From Termitomyces sp. T153 (Eukaryota; Basidiomycota; Agaricomycetes; Agaricales; Lyophyllaceae): a stretch of 64,000 bases of DNA. The translations under genes were made by a program, and so were the position numbers. Where the stretch lies: contig JACKQL020000004.1 of NCBI GenBank assembly GCA_018296165.2, forward strand, positions 434,001 to 498,000, given 5' to 3'. The notes under the pieces were generated by a model. The model did no database searches and had not been told where the DNA came from. It worked only from the letters and a program-made list of their open reading frames with translations. Shown here piece by piece: positions 11,951-25,390 of this stretch (within the stretch, counting starts at the first letter, position 1; each line of letters opens with the position of its first letter).

Positions 11951-13448
11951 GATGTGTTTGAGACAACGAGGATGAGGAATTGTTCGGGGTTGGCCGGAAT
12001 CTCCCGGATAGATTGTTCGCGGCCTGGACTCAACTCCCCATCAACCCACACAACATCTACCTGACGGAACTGCCCTCTGGAGGTTGAACTTGAAAGCTTA
12101 GAGGCTTGAACTGTAAAGGCCTCAGAAATGACAAGTCTATTCTTGAATCAGCATAGGTGGTGCCAACTTTCCAAAGCTGTTTGGGCTGATCAACTGTCTC
12201 GCGACTACCACATATGGACACCTTCTATATTGCTTGGGTGTCGCGTATGTGCCTTGTGCTGTTCTGTTGGCGTGAACAACAGCTTTGATTTGTTGCGTGG
12301 TCGAATGTACAGCCGATGATGGCTTTGTTGAGTTCACAAAAAATAATGACTGGCAGATGGCAACCAACATCTGAATCAGTAGGGTATCATCTTTGAGATC
12401 GACAAAGGGTTAAATCTCCTTGCTCCAGTGTACACCCCGTCGGTCATTTCCAGATGAACTCGTAAAACAACCAATCTAACATGTCACTTCTTCTGAAATA
12501 TGACTGTAACACTATGGAAACACGCTGGTTTAATGAACTACTATCGAGCGCGTTGTTGTCTTGTTCACCAAAAATGAAAAAAGGTACACTGTCGCATCCT
12601 CATCCAAATTCCTTAACAAGTTGACGGTCGAGATTATAGACTAAGACGGTACTCATCTATTTTACTGTCATTGTGGATTACTCCTTGCCGCAGCCACAGC
12701 CCGACATGTAAGTACCGACATCCGTTCCGTCTGCGTGTCCAGTTCAGCTAGGTCACATACAGCTATGAAGCAATGTCCTTTTTGCTTGTAATAGGTATGT
12801 AGACAAGAGTTGAGCCCCCTCAAGTCTTTTATCCTGTTTTCACTCTCAATAATTGGCCTACAATGGAGCTCCGTAAAGTCGGCCTCATGTTCGGAACCTC
12901 GGAGCGGATGGGTTTATGCGCTGAACGCGAATTGCTTCCATTCATGTTGCATAATCCTTCTTACATGCTCTCCAGGCTCCCTCTTCTACTAACCTGGGAG
13001 ATGGAGTTCAATTGTGGTCAAGTTAACTTCGACGTAAAATGTCCTCAGTATCATTTTTTCTATATTTTCACTCTGCTCAAGCAGGCAGTAGCACGATCCA
13101 AGCGAATTCATTTGCTGTGCTACTAGATTCCGAGGAAGAGAATCTCGGCTTGAAGCGAATAATTTTGAGGACAGAATGTCCCTGGATATTTGCGGCGGAC
13201 AACCTTTTCGAGTGGCTGTGCGGCGTTAATTCCAATTTGGGACGTCCGTCACACTGATGCGGCAGCTTCTTCGGAGGCAGACTTCTGACCTCACATCGTA
13301 AAAAAGGTTTGGACAGGTATATCTCTAGGGTGATACACGTGTCAATTCACGGCATGTAATGTCGGTATAGCTTACAGGGGGACAGACGAAAGGTGCAACG
13401 CTTGTACAGCCTCCTGCACTGCCACTCTAGCCGAGTACCTCCCTTTCA
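11951..13448. other. Intergenic between COX6 and the bZIP gene
   Basis: Both flanking genes are transcribed away from this 1.5-kb stretch, so it should hold both promoters. Small open frames occur on both strands but none has recognisable motifs or a convincing splice pattern. Confidence 0.5.
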
Positions 13449-13492
13449 TGAGTCGGTGACATAGGCATGGCAGTGACTCGAGAATATATATA
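13449..13492 (+). promoter_or_regulatory. bZIP gene promoter: two GCN4-type half sites and a TATA box
   Basis: TGAGTC at 13449-13454 and TGACTC at 13474-13479 each match six of the seven bases of the GCN4/AP-1 site TGASTCA. They lie just upstream of a TATA box, TATATATA at 13485-13492, about 100 bp before the bZIP start codon. The sites can be read directly; autoregulation is inference. Confidence 0.55.
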
Positions 13493-13594
13493 CATATCGG
13501 TCACAGCGTCATTATCAACAAACCTGGATCGATATCCCTTTGAGTACTTAAAAGCTCCCGCCTTTCCGACGATCAACTTCCCACAACAAACACC

Positions 13595-14146
13595 ATGCAG
13601 AACCACCTTCCGACGGAATACTCTGCCATGCATTACGATTATTCAACTATAAATCCCCAGGTCAACGTCTTTCAATCATCTGCTTATCCTGTGGCCCCAA
13701 ATCCTCCCACCATGACTTCTCCTTACGCTGGCCCCCGCCGACGCACGAGCAGTATCCGCAGGACAAGCCCCGAATCCCTTATTCCTATGGATGCACCTAC
13801 CCAACCCCGCAACTACGTTACACCCTCTGCCACCTCTAGGAAGGAGGTTCCCGCGTTCTTTTACAAGATGCGAAACCCCTCTCCCCCGTCTGAGGAGGAA
13901 TTGGACGAATTGACCGAGGAGCCTCCTGCGTCAAACGCGACTGACCAGGAAAAGATTGAATATAAGCGTCGACAGAACACTCTTGCGGCCCGTCGCAGTC
14001 GCAAGCGCAAGCTTGAGAACGTCCATCGGCTGGAGGAGACGGTCGAGCGACTCACGAGAGAGCGGGAGATTTGGAAAACAAGGGCCTTGACCCTTAAGCA
14101 GCTTTTAATTAGCCATGGCATTATTTGCCCAGAGTTCCGTGACTAA
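13595..14146 (+). CDS. GCN4/CPC1-like bZIP transcription factor
   Basis: A single-exon 183-aa protein. The C-terminal bZIP is clear: basic region at residues 124-140 with NTLAARRSRKRKL (GCN4 has N-x-x-AARRSR-x-RK at the same place). A heptad series follows at L146, L153, W160 and L167, so one zipper Leu is replaced by Trp. Before the bZIP lie an acidic stretch (SEEELDELTEE, 99-109) and a short conserved-looking segment PAFFYKMR near 86-93. Such factors bind TGASTCA and switch on amino-acid biosynthesis genes during starvation. The predicted leader between the TATA box and the ATG is only about 100 bp and has no ATG downstream of 13500, so GCN4-style control by upstream ORFs is not evident. 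The start is the first ATG after the TATA box. Confidence 0.9.
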   Translation: MQNHLPTEYSAMHYDYSTINPQVNVFQSSAYPVAPNPPTMTSPYAGPRRRTSSIRRTSPESLIPMDAPTQPRNYVTPSATSRKEVPAFFYKMRNPSPPSEEELDELTEEPPASNATDQEKIEYKRRQNTLAARRSRKRKLENVHRLEETVERLTREREIWKTRALTLKQLLISHGIICPEFRD

Positions 14147-14766
14147 GCGGGGTTCAGTAGGCTTAGGAAACTGCAAAAGCAAGGCCCATGGTAAGCATCC
14201 ATGTTGATTCCTCCGACCGACACCGGTACCGAACCACATCGCCAGGTTACAGACATGTTCCACTGAGGACACTAATTCTGGACACCTGCGCGGTCGCGCT
14301 GTGTGTGCTAAGCGCCACATGGCCTCCGACTACTCTCTGAGCACCTACCTACACCTCCTTGTTGATTCCTCAATTACCTCTCTCAGCATAACACTGTACT
14401 CATAACGATGGCGGACCCCACTGGCTAACCTTTGCACATCAACACCTTTTCTGGATCTGTCTCGACATTTGTGTAGATTACTCGCTCTTCGTGTAAGTAT
14501 TGTAGACATACACGGTGCCGCTTCATTGAGACTCCCTCCTGTTCTGTACATTACTTGTGCCCCATCTTGGCATTGTATATACATACACATATACCACGTT
14601 TGCTGAATTCTACATGCCCGATTTGACCATCACTGTTACTGACAATATTTGCCTCGGCACGGACCAACTAACCTGATCCGTCGAGCTGACCTAATCGGGT
14701 CTCGAGACGGGATCGTGACGTGAAAAAAGCTTTTACTCATTTGGGGTGTTCTGCAAAAAAACATAT
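14147..14766. other. Intergenic between bZIP and aminopeptidase genes
   Basis: About 620 bp that should hold the bZIP 3' UTR and the aminopeptidase promoter. I see no further gene. Confidence 0.6.
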
Positions 14767-17176
<2,410 letters not shown>

Positions 17177-18548
17177 TTAAATTTGTCTGGATATTCGTAT
17201 TTACACAACGAAATAACCATTACACCTAGTAAGTCGTTATCCTGGACCAAGTTACGAATTTGTACCTTGTCGATCATTCTATGTGCTTTCACCTTATCAA
17301 CATCTTCATGCTGTGGCGACAGGATAAAACAATCAGTTGAACGTTGAGAAAAGAAACAGTCGGCTAATGTCACTCACTACTCACCATCACACTGAACTGG
17401 ACTATCTCATCGAGTATAATTATTGGTTTCACCAGTGCCTTACAGCGAACTTGTACTTATTTTTCGCTGAGAGCTCAAGTTCTTGGACCCTCAGTGAGAA
17501 AATCGATTAAGTGTACAAAACTTGGCCAACAAGAAATTTTTTGTTTTGAAACTCGCTTCGCTTCGACATGACGGTGTATCGTGATCATTCTCTCGGGTTC
17601 ATCTCTTCTCCTGACCAGCTTATGATCCGGCATGGGTGACCCCAGAATCGAAGTCTACTTGTGGTCAGATACCCATATAGTGCTGGCACCCGGACTTCTG
17701 TCCGTATATTTCTGATCGCAAGTCACCTCGGATTGAGCCGCCTCTCTGGTAGCGCTGCTGCGCCCGTTTGTGATGGTTACACGGCGGCGAGTACTAGTCT
17801 GAAGCAGATCAGTACCCCGTAGCGAGACAACGTACTGCGTCGACGGACGATGGCGCACTACTGTTACATGCCGCGGCTCCAGCTGGCCTTGCGGCGTTCA
17901 TGCTCTCTCACATGTACACCTTTGACGAACGAGCCATACCCATGCTTATCCATGGAGTTCTCCTCCAGTGGCGGCCACAAAACTGCCTTCATGCCAGCCT
18001 CTAGTTTCATCTACAGGTTCTCTTCTCCCTTCCAATCTCAGTCTACTCCGGCACAAGCACAAGCACAAGGGCCCGTGCAGCAGCGTGGAAATGAGCCCCT
18101 CGTTCTCAGGCTGACGCAATAGGCTTGTAAGGTCGATCACGACGGTACTTACAGTGACGGTGTCTCTCGCTGTCGATCCGTGAACAATACCGAGTCATAT
18201 TGGAACGGGGAACTCGAAGAGGGGGTACTAGTAATGGGAATGAGTTTGGTCATGATTCTGGATCTGTGGCCGTGAGTCAATATGGATACCTGGATATATC
18301 ATTTTCAATCATCACGATTGGTTTAGGACAACCACAACTTTTTTTTGAAAAAAAAACGAGTTGTACGTCGGCACGCTTGCTGAAAATACATGGGAAATTC
18401 AAATTAATTTCGATTGCTTGGATTCTCGGCAAGAAAATACAAATTGATGAAGGATAAGTATACGTACCCAAGCGTATAGCTAAGCTAGTCACTCGCTCCT
18501 ACGCCGCTACAAGCCCAATATCAAGCACGACATGGTTCATCATGCCCC
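17177..18548. other. Intergenic, possible unrecognised exon
   Basis: Holds the aminopeptidase 3' UTR. Around 17850-18000 (+) one frame reads LLLHAAAPAGLAAFMLSHMY and continues FDERAIPMLIHGVLLQWR before a stop. It looks protein-like, but I cannot assign it or find partner exons. A mixed T-run/A-run lies near 18340-18356. Confidence 0.4.
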
Positions 18549-19501
18549 TCAATCAGTTGTGTTCTGCTCGCCTTTATCACCACTTCCCCTTGCCTCATTG
18601 TTTCCCTCGTACTCTGGATTGGCCCCCTTAAACACATTGACCACCCAATCCTCCTTTACCCAATGCTGCCACCGTATCCTGGCATCCACCGGGACCCTAT
18701 AATGATTCGGCGCAAAGGGATTATGACCGCGCACGCGAAACTTGTGGATGAGGAGGAGGGAGGGGGGGAGGGGGAGGGCTTTGCTGTGGTATTGTTCAAT
18801 GGGGGAGCGCTCGGACATGAAAAACTCGGGAGTGATAAAGATGTATTTGTGGATCTGGGAAGAAGCTGAGGTGTGAATGAACGAATATTAATATCGAGAT
18901 ACTGATACTGATATTGTGGACGTACGGAAGGCATGTAGCGGATGAAGAAGTAGTACTGGGAAAACTCGTCGTGGTGGCTTGGACACATGACAAGTGCGTT
19001 TCGAGGTTCACGTCCAGAATCGGCGTTGGGCTGCGGAGGTATCTATCCTCGCTCTCGAAGATCAAACCACTCACATTATTATCGTCAGCCGCGCAGTGCA
19101 CACCCAATTGTAATGCTACTCACAGTTACCTTCTCTGTCTTAGGAACGAGATAAGCTTACTTGAGACCTGTATCCAATCCACACACAACACATGGGTTAG
19201 CCAAACCCTTGTCTCGAAGGCCGAGAGCAGTCTTGAAGGCCGTCATACCCGATGTACATGGATTTGGTATGACTGGTGAGGCAGTTTCCAGATCTTCCCA
19301 GCTGTAGCCGGGAGGAGGACCAGAGGACGAGGAGGGCAAGGGGATTTCGGGAAGGTAGGTCGTGCGGGAGGGTTTGGGGCGCCCGGGCCGTCGGGGGATT
19401 GCAATACGGAGAGCTCGTGTTGAACTTGGTAGGAGGGATGTTTGAATTAAGCGGCGGGTATTGGGATGGAACCCAGCTGCCCGTATACTGTAAGCGAACA
19501 T
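18549..19501 (-). CDS. HNH-nuclease-domain protein of Agaricomycete type, possibly broken
   Basis: The 5' exon (from ATG 19501) leads into NPCVVCGLDTGLK, the first Cys pair of the HNH fold. The second half reads PPQPNADSGREPRNALVMC, then CPSHHDEFSQYYFFIRYMPS. After a GT-AG intron (donor GTACGT near 18930) it continues IHKYIFITPEFFMSERSPIE, LIHKFRVRGHNPF and VPVDARIRWQHWV, stopping at 18549. This layout is that of a large Agaricomycete family annotated as HNH nuclease domain proteins; no function is established. Between the halves the structure is uncertain: the exon-1 frame hits TAA at 19157-19159, and beyond it the same frame reads AYLVPKTEK, resembling the family's AH(I/L)VPKTE with His replaced by Tyr. 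Either this is read-through into degenerate sequence or the gene is a pseudogene. Confidence 0.62.
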
Positions 19502-20464
19502 GTTTGAAGTGTGTTCGCTGTACGGTTGTCTACTGGTTAAGTAACCCTCTGGCCAGAAATGGTGGCGCTGACAAAGAAAGCATAGTTGTGAGAAAGACTT
19601 GAAGAGACTTGGTTCTTTTGCTATGGAGTAATCGATACTAGTATTCTGATCGCGACTAGAGATTCATTCAGCGTGGCCAAGTATGGAAGGAAGATGATTT
19701 ATGTAATGGGCGGTGTGAGATACGACTTGTCGAGTATATCGAGATTGTGGCGACTTGTCCCCCCTTGTCCCTATCCATGGTCTGCCAGCTCGCATTCAAA
19801 AATCCTTTGATCGAAGAAAGCGTCAAATTAAGTAGTAACCCACACCTTACTTAGTGAACGACTATTGATTCGAATACAGCTCCAGACCTTGAGGCCTTAA
19901 GTGCTGAACGATCACACCCTGGTCTGCTTCAATAGTGATGCGAGTCGGTGCGAAATGTAGACCTGAATAGATACTGTGGCATTCCGTTCATATTTGACTA
20001 GAGCCTTGTACTGCCAGCATGCCTTCGATCTCACACAACGCCAGTTTAAACCAAGTGCGCAATGCCAACAACAACCATGAGGCCCAGCCCACACTGATTC
20101 ATTGCCTGCGAGTTACCCCATCGGCAGTCCTCTACCATTTCCGTCAAAACTTTGTACTTGCATACTCGACTATAAAACACAGCAGTTTTGGCCCCTTTTC
20201 TATGCCAGAAGTGTTGGATTTTGTGCTTCGGTTGGTCACAGAACCCGTAGATGTACTTACTACTCACAAAACTCGCCTCCGTACTATCGCACATCACATA
20301 AATGATGATGCATATCTATTCACAAGAAACATCGATATAGACTTCGAAGTAGGGATATACACGGAAGAAGTGGTACATGATAAAGGCATCGAAAACAAAA
20401 CAAATCTAATTAATTTGTCCATCACACCTGCAAAGTAACTAGGTAGCTTGTGAACTACCAGCAA
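19502..20464. other. Intergenic, no recognised gene
   Basis: A 139-codon frame (20019-20438, +) overlaps shorter ones on the other strand and has no motif I know. CG content is host-like. Confidence 0.45.
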
Positions 20465-20827
20465 CTAGTGAGTGAAGGTCAGCTGTAGCATTTTGCCAGA
20501 GAAAGTAAGAGTATTCACGCTAGCGTTTAGTCCCATACACATTTGGTCCAGCTGCAGCATGCGGGTTGATAATATATCAATTGACAACTATAGCCTGACT
20601 GACAGCACAAGTTTTCTGTTAATGATAGTGGACTTGAGTATCTCGTGCAACTTTGCTAAGGACGCGAGTCCATGCTCACTACATGTGCCTCCAGGACAGC
20701 CTTGCGCCTCTAAAGTCTCTCCATCCGAGTGTTCTGTGAGAGCCTGAGGGATTGTGCTTCCAGAAGAGAGAAGAATATTGGCAAGGGTGAGTGAGAGGAT
20801 GAGGATTTGACGTGTCAAAGCAACCAT
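20465..20827 (-). CDS. Small secreted protein, function unknown
   Basis: Predicted 104-aa protein from two exons (20600-20827 and 20465-20551) separated by a 48-bp GT-AG intron. The N-terminus MVALTRQILILSLTLANILL followed by SSGS is a signal peptide with likely cleavage near residue 23-25. The mature part has one Cys pair (CPGGTCSEHG), a Leu-rich amphipathic stretch (LASLAKLHEILKSTI) and LDQMCMGLNASV after the splice. A TATA box (TATAAATA on the minus strand, 20906-20913) lies about 80 bp upstream of the ATG, which supports a real gene. I know no homologue. Without splicing the frame ends after SVRL at 79 aa, so the intron is inference from its sites and the open downstream frame. Confidence 0.55.
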
Positions 20828-21303
20828 TATATGATAGCTCAGCAGAAATTGTTGTAGACGAGGAAAGGACCTAGTAGTCTGACTTTTGTCCCTGGACTGT
20901 CGAAGTATTTATACGAGAGGATCTGAAGTTCAAGTTGTTAGGTCCGGGTATCCTATGATCACGATATAAACCTGCTATCGTTAGTCTCCGCGATCAGTAT
21001 TCAAATGGATGTAACCTAAAGTTGAATGAGAGAAGTGGCTCGAAGGCGAAGTTTTTATCCGAGAGGATCTATCATGACTCGGAGTCCTGGGCAGTGGGAC
21101 ACGTATGATCCATGATCGAAGTTACTTCTTATCACTAGTCCGTGACTAAGACGTGTGCTTGTACTACTCTGCTAAAGCAGCTCTTCGCAATTTGAGTTCT
21201 AACCGCTCCAGGTGAGAATACAGTAGGTGAACGCTGAACACCAGTGAATATGTCGTCAATGAAAAGTTCAAGCCATTGGTTATCCATGTCAGGGAGTGGA
21301 GTA
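20828..21303. other. Intergenic
   Basis: Holds the promoter of the small secreted protein gene and unassigned sequence up to the transposon end. The last two bases, TA at 21302-21303, are one half of the transposon's target duplication. Confidence 0.5.
20906..20913 (-). promoter_or_regulatory. TATA box of the small secreted protein gene
   Basis: TATAAATA on the minus strand, about 80 bp upstream of the start codon at 20827, a normal distance for fungal genes. Confidence 0.5.
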
Positions 21304-22717
21304 CAGTCGCGGACAACCAAACACAACAAATTTGTTGAGCTGCCCGTTTTAATTTAGGACCCAATGGGTCAATTTCTACGAGCCGATTTCTTGATCAGTA
21401 CTGTCACGGTCGGAAATTCTAACCCAAAAAAATTTGGCCACCTGAAACAGCGAGGGAAAAATCATGGAAAATAGCCCAATTGACTGCTTTTAACGAGCTA
21501 AATCTCATTGTAGATTTATTATGAGCTTCCACGTGTGAATAAGACCCAAAGAAATCATTTGTTTTTACCATAAACAGAGTTCTTTGGCTTAGTAGAATTG
21601 CAAATTCATTTTCCACATCACGTTCCTCGTTGCACTCAAACTAACTATGAAACCTCCTTGGAAAAAAACAAAAGCGGAACATCACAGGCCTACGAAATCA
21701 GCTCAAGGCACATACAGCAACACCTGAAGCAAGTAATGAAGCAGAAAAAATCCCTCCCGAAGACTTGAGCTTGATCATACCTTCGAAATCCTTGTCACCT
21801 GGTTGTCAGGGATTATTTATCTTTGATCAATTATCTGCACATGCTGTTTTACCTGATGATGTCCTCAAAGCATTTGAAATGAACAAGAGCAATGGAGGAA
21901 AGCAACATTGTCAGAAGGACACAATAATTCCAGAATCAAATCCTGATCCACAATTCCATGGAAAAGTACAGAAGATGACAACTGACAATGGCCACCAAAA
22001 AGGACTATAGATGATGCTCAGCATGGGTTCAATGTAACTGGGATGAAAGCAAAGTATTCACCTGTCTGTCCCTTGAGAATACAAACTGCTATATGGCACA
22101 GCTTCTCAGCAAACAAGATGACTTTACAAATCAAGTCTCGACCTTGGAGACTGTGATCAAGGAAGCCGGGCATGAATGTATATTCTTACCAAATTTTCAT
22201 TGTGAATTGAATCCCATTGAAATGGTCAGACTTCCTTCCATTGACTATATGTACATTTATTTTGCAGTATTGGGGATGAGTCAAGTATTGCTACCATCAA
22301 ATACCAAAACTAAAATTTGAAGATGTCAAGACAGCAGCATTCGGGTGCACTTGATCCTTGTCCAGTTGACGTCATTCAGCGCTTCGTTAACCATTCTTGG
22401 TGATTTATGAGCATGTATAGGATTGGATTGACAGAGAAGGCTGCGGCATGGGCTGTTCAAAAGCAGAAAGGGCATAGAACTGTGTTTCAGACTGCAATGA
22501 TGCATCTTGACGCCATTTCGAACCCTTGATTGGATGTCAATCTAGTTGAATTCTTGTCGTGAAAATTTTGGCCACCTTAAATACTCGTGGGAGAATTCCG
22601 GGAAGGGTGTTTTTCAATGTATTTTTCACGTCCTGAGTCGGAATCTGTAGTCAGATTGCCCGAATTTTGACTTGGGAAGTCGCTACCAAATTTGTTGTGT
22701 TTGGTTGTCCGCGACTG
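21304..22717 (+). mobile_element. Tc1/mariner-like DNA transposon, 1414 bp, with TIRs and TA duplication
   Basis: Both ends carry the same 31-bp inverted repeat beginning CAGTCGCGGACAACCAAACA (21304-21334 and the reverse complement at 22687-22717), matching exactly by eye. TA flanks both ends (21302-21303 and 22718-22719), the target duplication expected of the superfamily. The inside encodes transposase remnants on the + strand. Confidence 0.92.
21765..22530 (+). pseudogene. DDE transposase remnant (fungal Tc1/mariner-like)
   Basis: Pieces in shifting frames follow the layout of a common fungal DDE transposase: LSPGCQGLFIFDQLSAHAVL (catalytic Asp-Asn region, here Asp-Gln), then QKMTTDNGHQKGL. 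SKQDDFTNQVSTLETVIKEA and CIFLPNFHCELNPIEM follow; the latter holds the final catalytic Glu and NPIE motif. The end reads LDPCPVDVIQRFVNHSW, YRIGLTEKAAAWAVQKQKGH. Stops and frame changes occur throughout and the N-terminal part is missing, so the copy is dead. Confidence 0.85.
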
Positions 22718-22719
22718 TA

Positions 22720-23310
22720 GTGCTGTGTTAGCTTTCTTCTGATCTCGGAGAACCACATCCGAGTCTACATGAATAATTGTTTCTTAGCAAGTACGCAGGA
22801 ACTGGATGATCAGCCAGACAACTAAACAAGATCAACTCGAGGGGCCTATCGTTATGTAACTACATGCAAGATAACGAGCCGAATGCCCGTTTGTCTCAAA
22901 ATATCAACAAGTGCATTATTACAAGAGAAAGGCAAGGTGTCCGATGCCAATAAGGTCTCATTGCTTTGGATTTATCTGTCCAGTATGCTGGGTCATTGGG
23001 ACCGTGTCGTCGGCAATGGTTGACAGTCAACAGTCAAGGTGCAAGAACGAAAGAAGCGCACGCGTTCTACTAGTACGTCAGGTGCAATGTCCTGGGCAAA
23101 GAACTTGTTATTTGTCGCTGCACAAGGCCAGGTGTCATTAGGAATCCCTCACTATTGAGAAAGACGTCTAGAAGTTTAAATCATCAACCATCTCAGAAAT
23201 CACATCTCGAAGACTGACAATCTCTAGTGCAAGAAGTTGATGACTTCCAAGATTCTGGTTTCTAAAGCTATTAACACGTCGGCGCGAGTACAAATAACAG
23301 TAGTGCAACA
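22720..23310. other. Intergenic between the mariner relic and the phosphotransferase gene
   Basis: About 590 bp without recognisable coding sequence; the right part should be the 3' UTR of the minus-strand gene that ends at 23311. Confidence 0.5.
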
Positions 23311-25091
23311 TCAAGCTTTAAAGTCCTTCCGCCACACACCATCCTTGTCCTTTTTCTTTACAGTGAAACACGCAATACCCAGGTAGTTTGTGATGTCACT
23401 GATGACCAGCGTGCAGAACCGAGTGTAAAAGAACAACGAAAGCGCAAGAGTCACCCAGATGAAGATTGTCGCACTTTTCAGAGTCTCTTGAATGACGGGG
23501 CCCCTAAACACATTCGATAATCAGAACAAAGAACTGCCCGGTAGAGCAAAGACAACATACCGTCCAATGATCCTCGGAAGATTCGCATCCAAAGCTCCGA
23601 TAATACTCCATATCCATATCCAATCCCAACGGGGGAACGGTGTACTCGTGACGTGCGCCAGAATCATCCTCCCTACCTGATGTGCAAACTGCAAACCCCA
23701 CGCACAGAGGAAAGGCACAAAGTTCGGTGAGTTGATGATGGCGGACCTGTTGTAGCTCGGCTGAGCGAGCCATGAGATTTGGATACCAGCCGCGATGACG
23801 AAGGGAACGAGTAGCAGTAAAGGCTGGATTGTGGGTTTTCCGGAGGCTTTCATGGCACGACGGACATTTGCATAGCTGAGGAGGCGTCAATGAGCAAAAA
23901 AACGAGAGGGGAGCGTACATACCTAGAGATGATGTTGAATGCCAATCCAAAGGCTCCAAACACCATGAAGGTCTCATTAAGAGGAAGATTAGGCAATTTT
24001 GAGATAAAGGGTATATGCTCAAGTCGGGTGATGGTGAGAATTTTTCGATCCCAGAGAGAAGGCCCTGAAGATCGGTTAGTTGAAACAGAAAGCGGGTAAC
24101 AAAAAACTCTCTTGCCATAGATTCCTGAAAGAAGATAAATAGAAATAATCATGAGGATACCCTCAATTGGCCCGGAGAATACTCCTAGGTATAGTTGACC
24201 TATAGAACTTGGGGTCATAGCGAGCTTCTGATATCGACAGACAGGTAACCTACCGGTGTGGTACTCCTCCCACGTGGTAAGATAAAAATTAGCAAGAGTT
24301 GCAATTTGAGATGCGACGGTCCACCAAGACCGACCGAGGTTCAGCGCTTGGGAAGCAAGGAGGACTTCAAGCTATATAGGCTTGAATTCAACCTTGTCAA
24401 AATGGGTTATGGGATTATGCCTTACAGTGGTGTTCATAGCGTCACAGCCTAGAAAAACAGACCGACTAAGCAGAAGAGAGAAATTACAAAATGCAACGCA
24501 CCATGGTCGAACATCTCTCCCAGTGGCCCAGCCATACCCGTCCTTCGTGCTTGTTTGCTGCACAGGTTTGAATGAGCGACAATTGAGCTAACAGTTATCC
24601 GTCTAAACACACCCATCAATAGCATCAAGACTTTGATATGCGAACAACCCAAATGCCCAACTGTCCTCGAATCTCAATACCATGCGATTTTGACAAAGAA
24701 TCAACCACGTTACGTGAAATATATCCAATTCGGAGGTCCCGTCGCTCCGCCTTTTTCCGTAAGGTATAATGGGTCATAATAGATCATCGTAAAGAAGTTA
24801 ATGATTACGATAATAAGCCCCGTGAGTGTAATCTGCCCGTGAAACATATCAGACGAGCTTTCCAGCGAGAGCGTAAACGCGTACGGCATTGGGTGCCATG
24901 TTCAATGGAAAGAGCGTGACCAGCCACGTCCAATACGGGTTCAATACATATCGTGATATGATAGATCTATTTGCCGCACGAGTGTATCCATGAAAAACGT
25001 ATATGAAAGGACTAGGAACTATTCACTTATCAATGCCTTTATAGGCGTATCTTTTGAGGTTATCTAGAGCGTGTTGAGGAATGTAGCCCAT
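23311..25091 (-). CDS. Choline/ethanolaminephosphotransferase (CDP-alcohol phosphotransferase)
   Basis: Eleven exons splice into an intact 414-aa membrane protein. Introns: 24967-25026, 24833-24884, 24661-24713, 24558-24612, 24449-24501, 24372-24425, 24200-24253, 24065-24115, 23876-23922 and 23504-23560. The enzyme performs the last step of the Kennedy pathway, joining CDP-choline or CDP-ethanolamine to diacylglycerol in the ER/Golgi membrane. The family signature DG-x2-AR-x8-G-x3-D-x3-D is complete: D104, G105, A108, R109, G118, D122 and D126 in DGKQARRTGMAGPLGEMFDH, split over three exons. Other family features are the start MGYIPQHALDNLKRYAYKGI, TTWEEYHTG, and several hydrophobic segments (e.g. 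PLLLLVPFVIAAGIQI). Substrate choice cannot be read from sequence. The eighth intron (24065-24115) begins GC instead of GT. Confidence 0.93.
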
Positions 25092-25390
25092 CGTCAGAGA
25101 GATCGTCACGTGAACGGAGGTTTAGCCTAGGCTGTGCGGCTGTGGAGGCTAGTAGTACAATGACTCGGACGCCAGAACGAAATACGGAACTTGAACGGCC
25201 TTCAAGTTCATCGAAAAATCAAACATATCACGTGATACGGTTTGTCATTCGGAGGGTCATTTCTCCGCTACCGAGTTTGAATGAGGGACAGTTTGCCAGA
25301 GTCTTGTCACCTCTGGAGAGCAACAATTATCCACCTTTCACCTCTAACCTCGACAATATATCAGGAAGGTGACCCCAACACATGATACCA
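25092..25390. other. Upstream region of the phosphotransferase gene
   Basis: Host-like, CG-containing sequence that should hold the promoter. At about 25390 composition changes abruptly to CG-poor transposon sequence. Confidence 0.5.

Noticed and set aside
13467..13652. ORF overlapping the bZIP start, as a possible regulatory upstream ORF
   Set aside because: Its ATG lies upstream of the TATA box at 13485, so it is probably not in the transcript.
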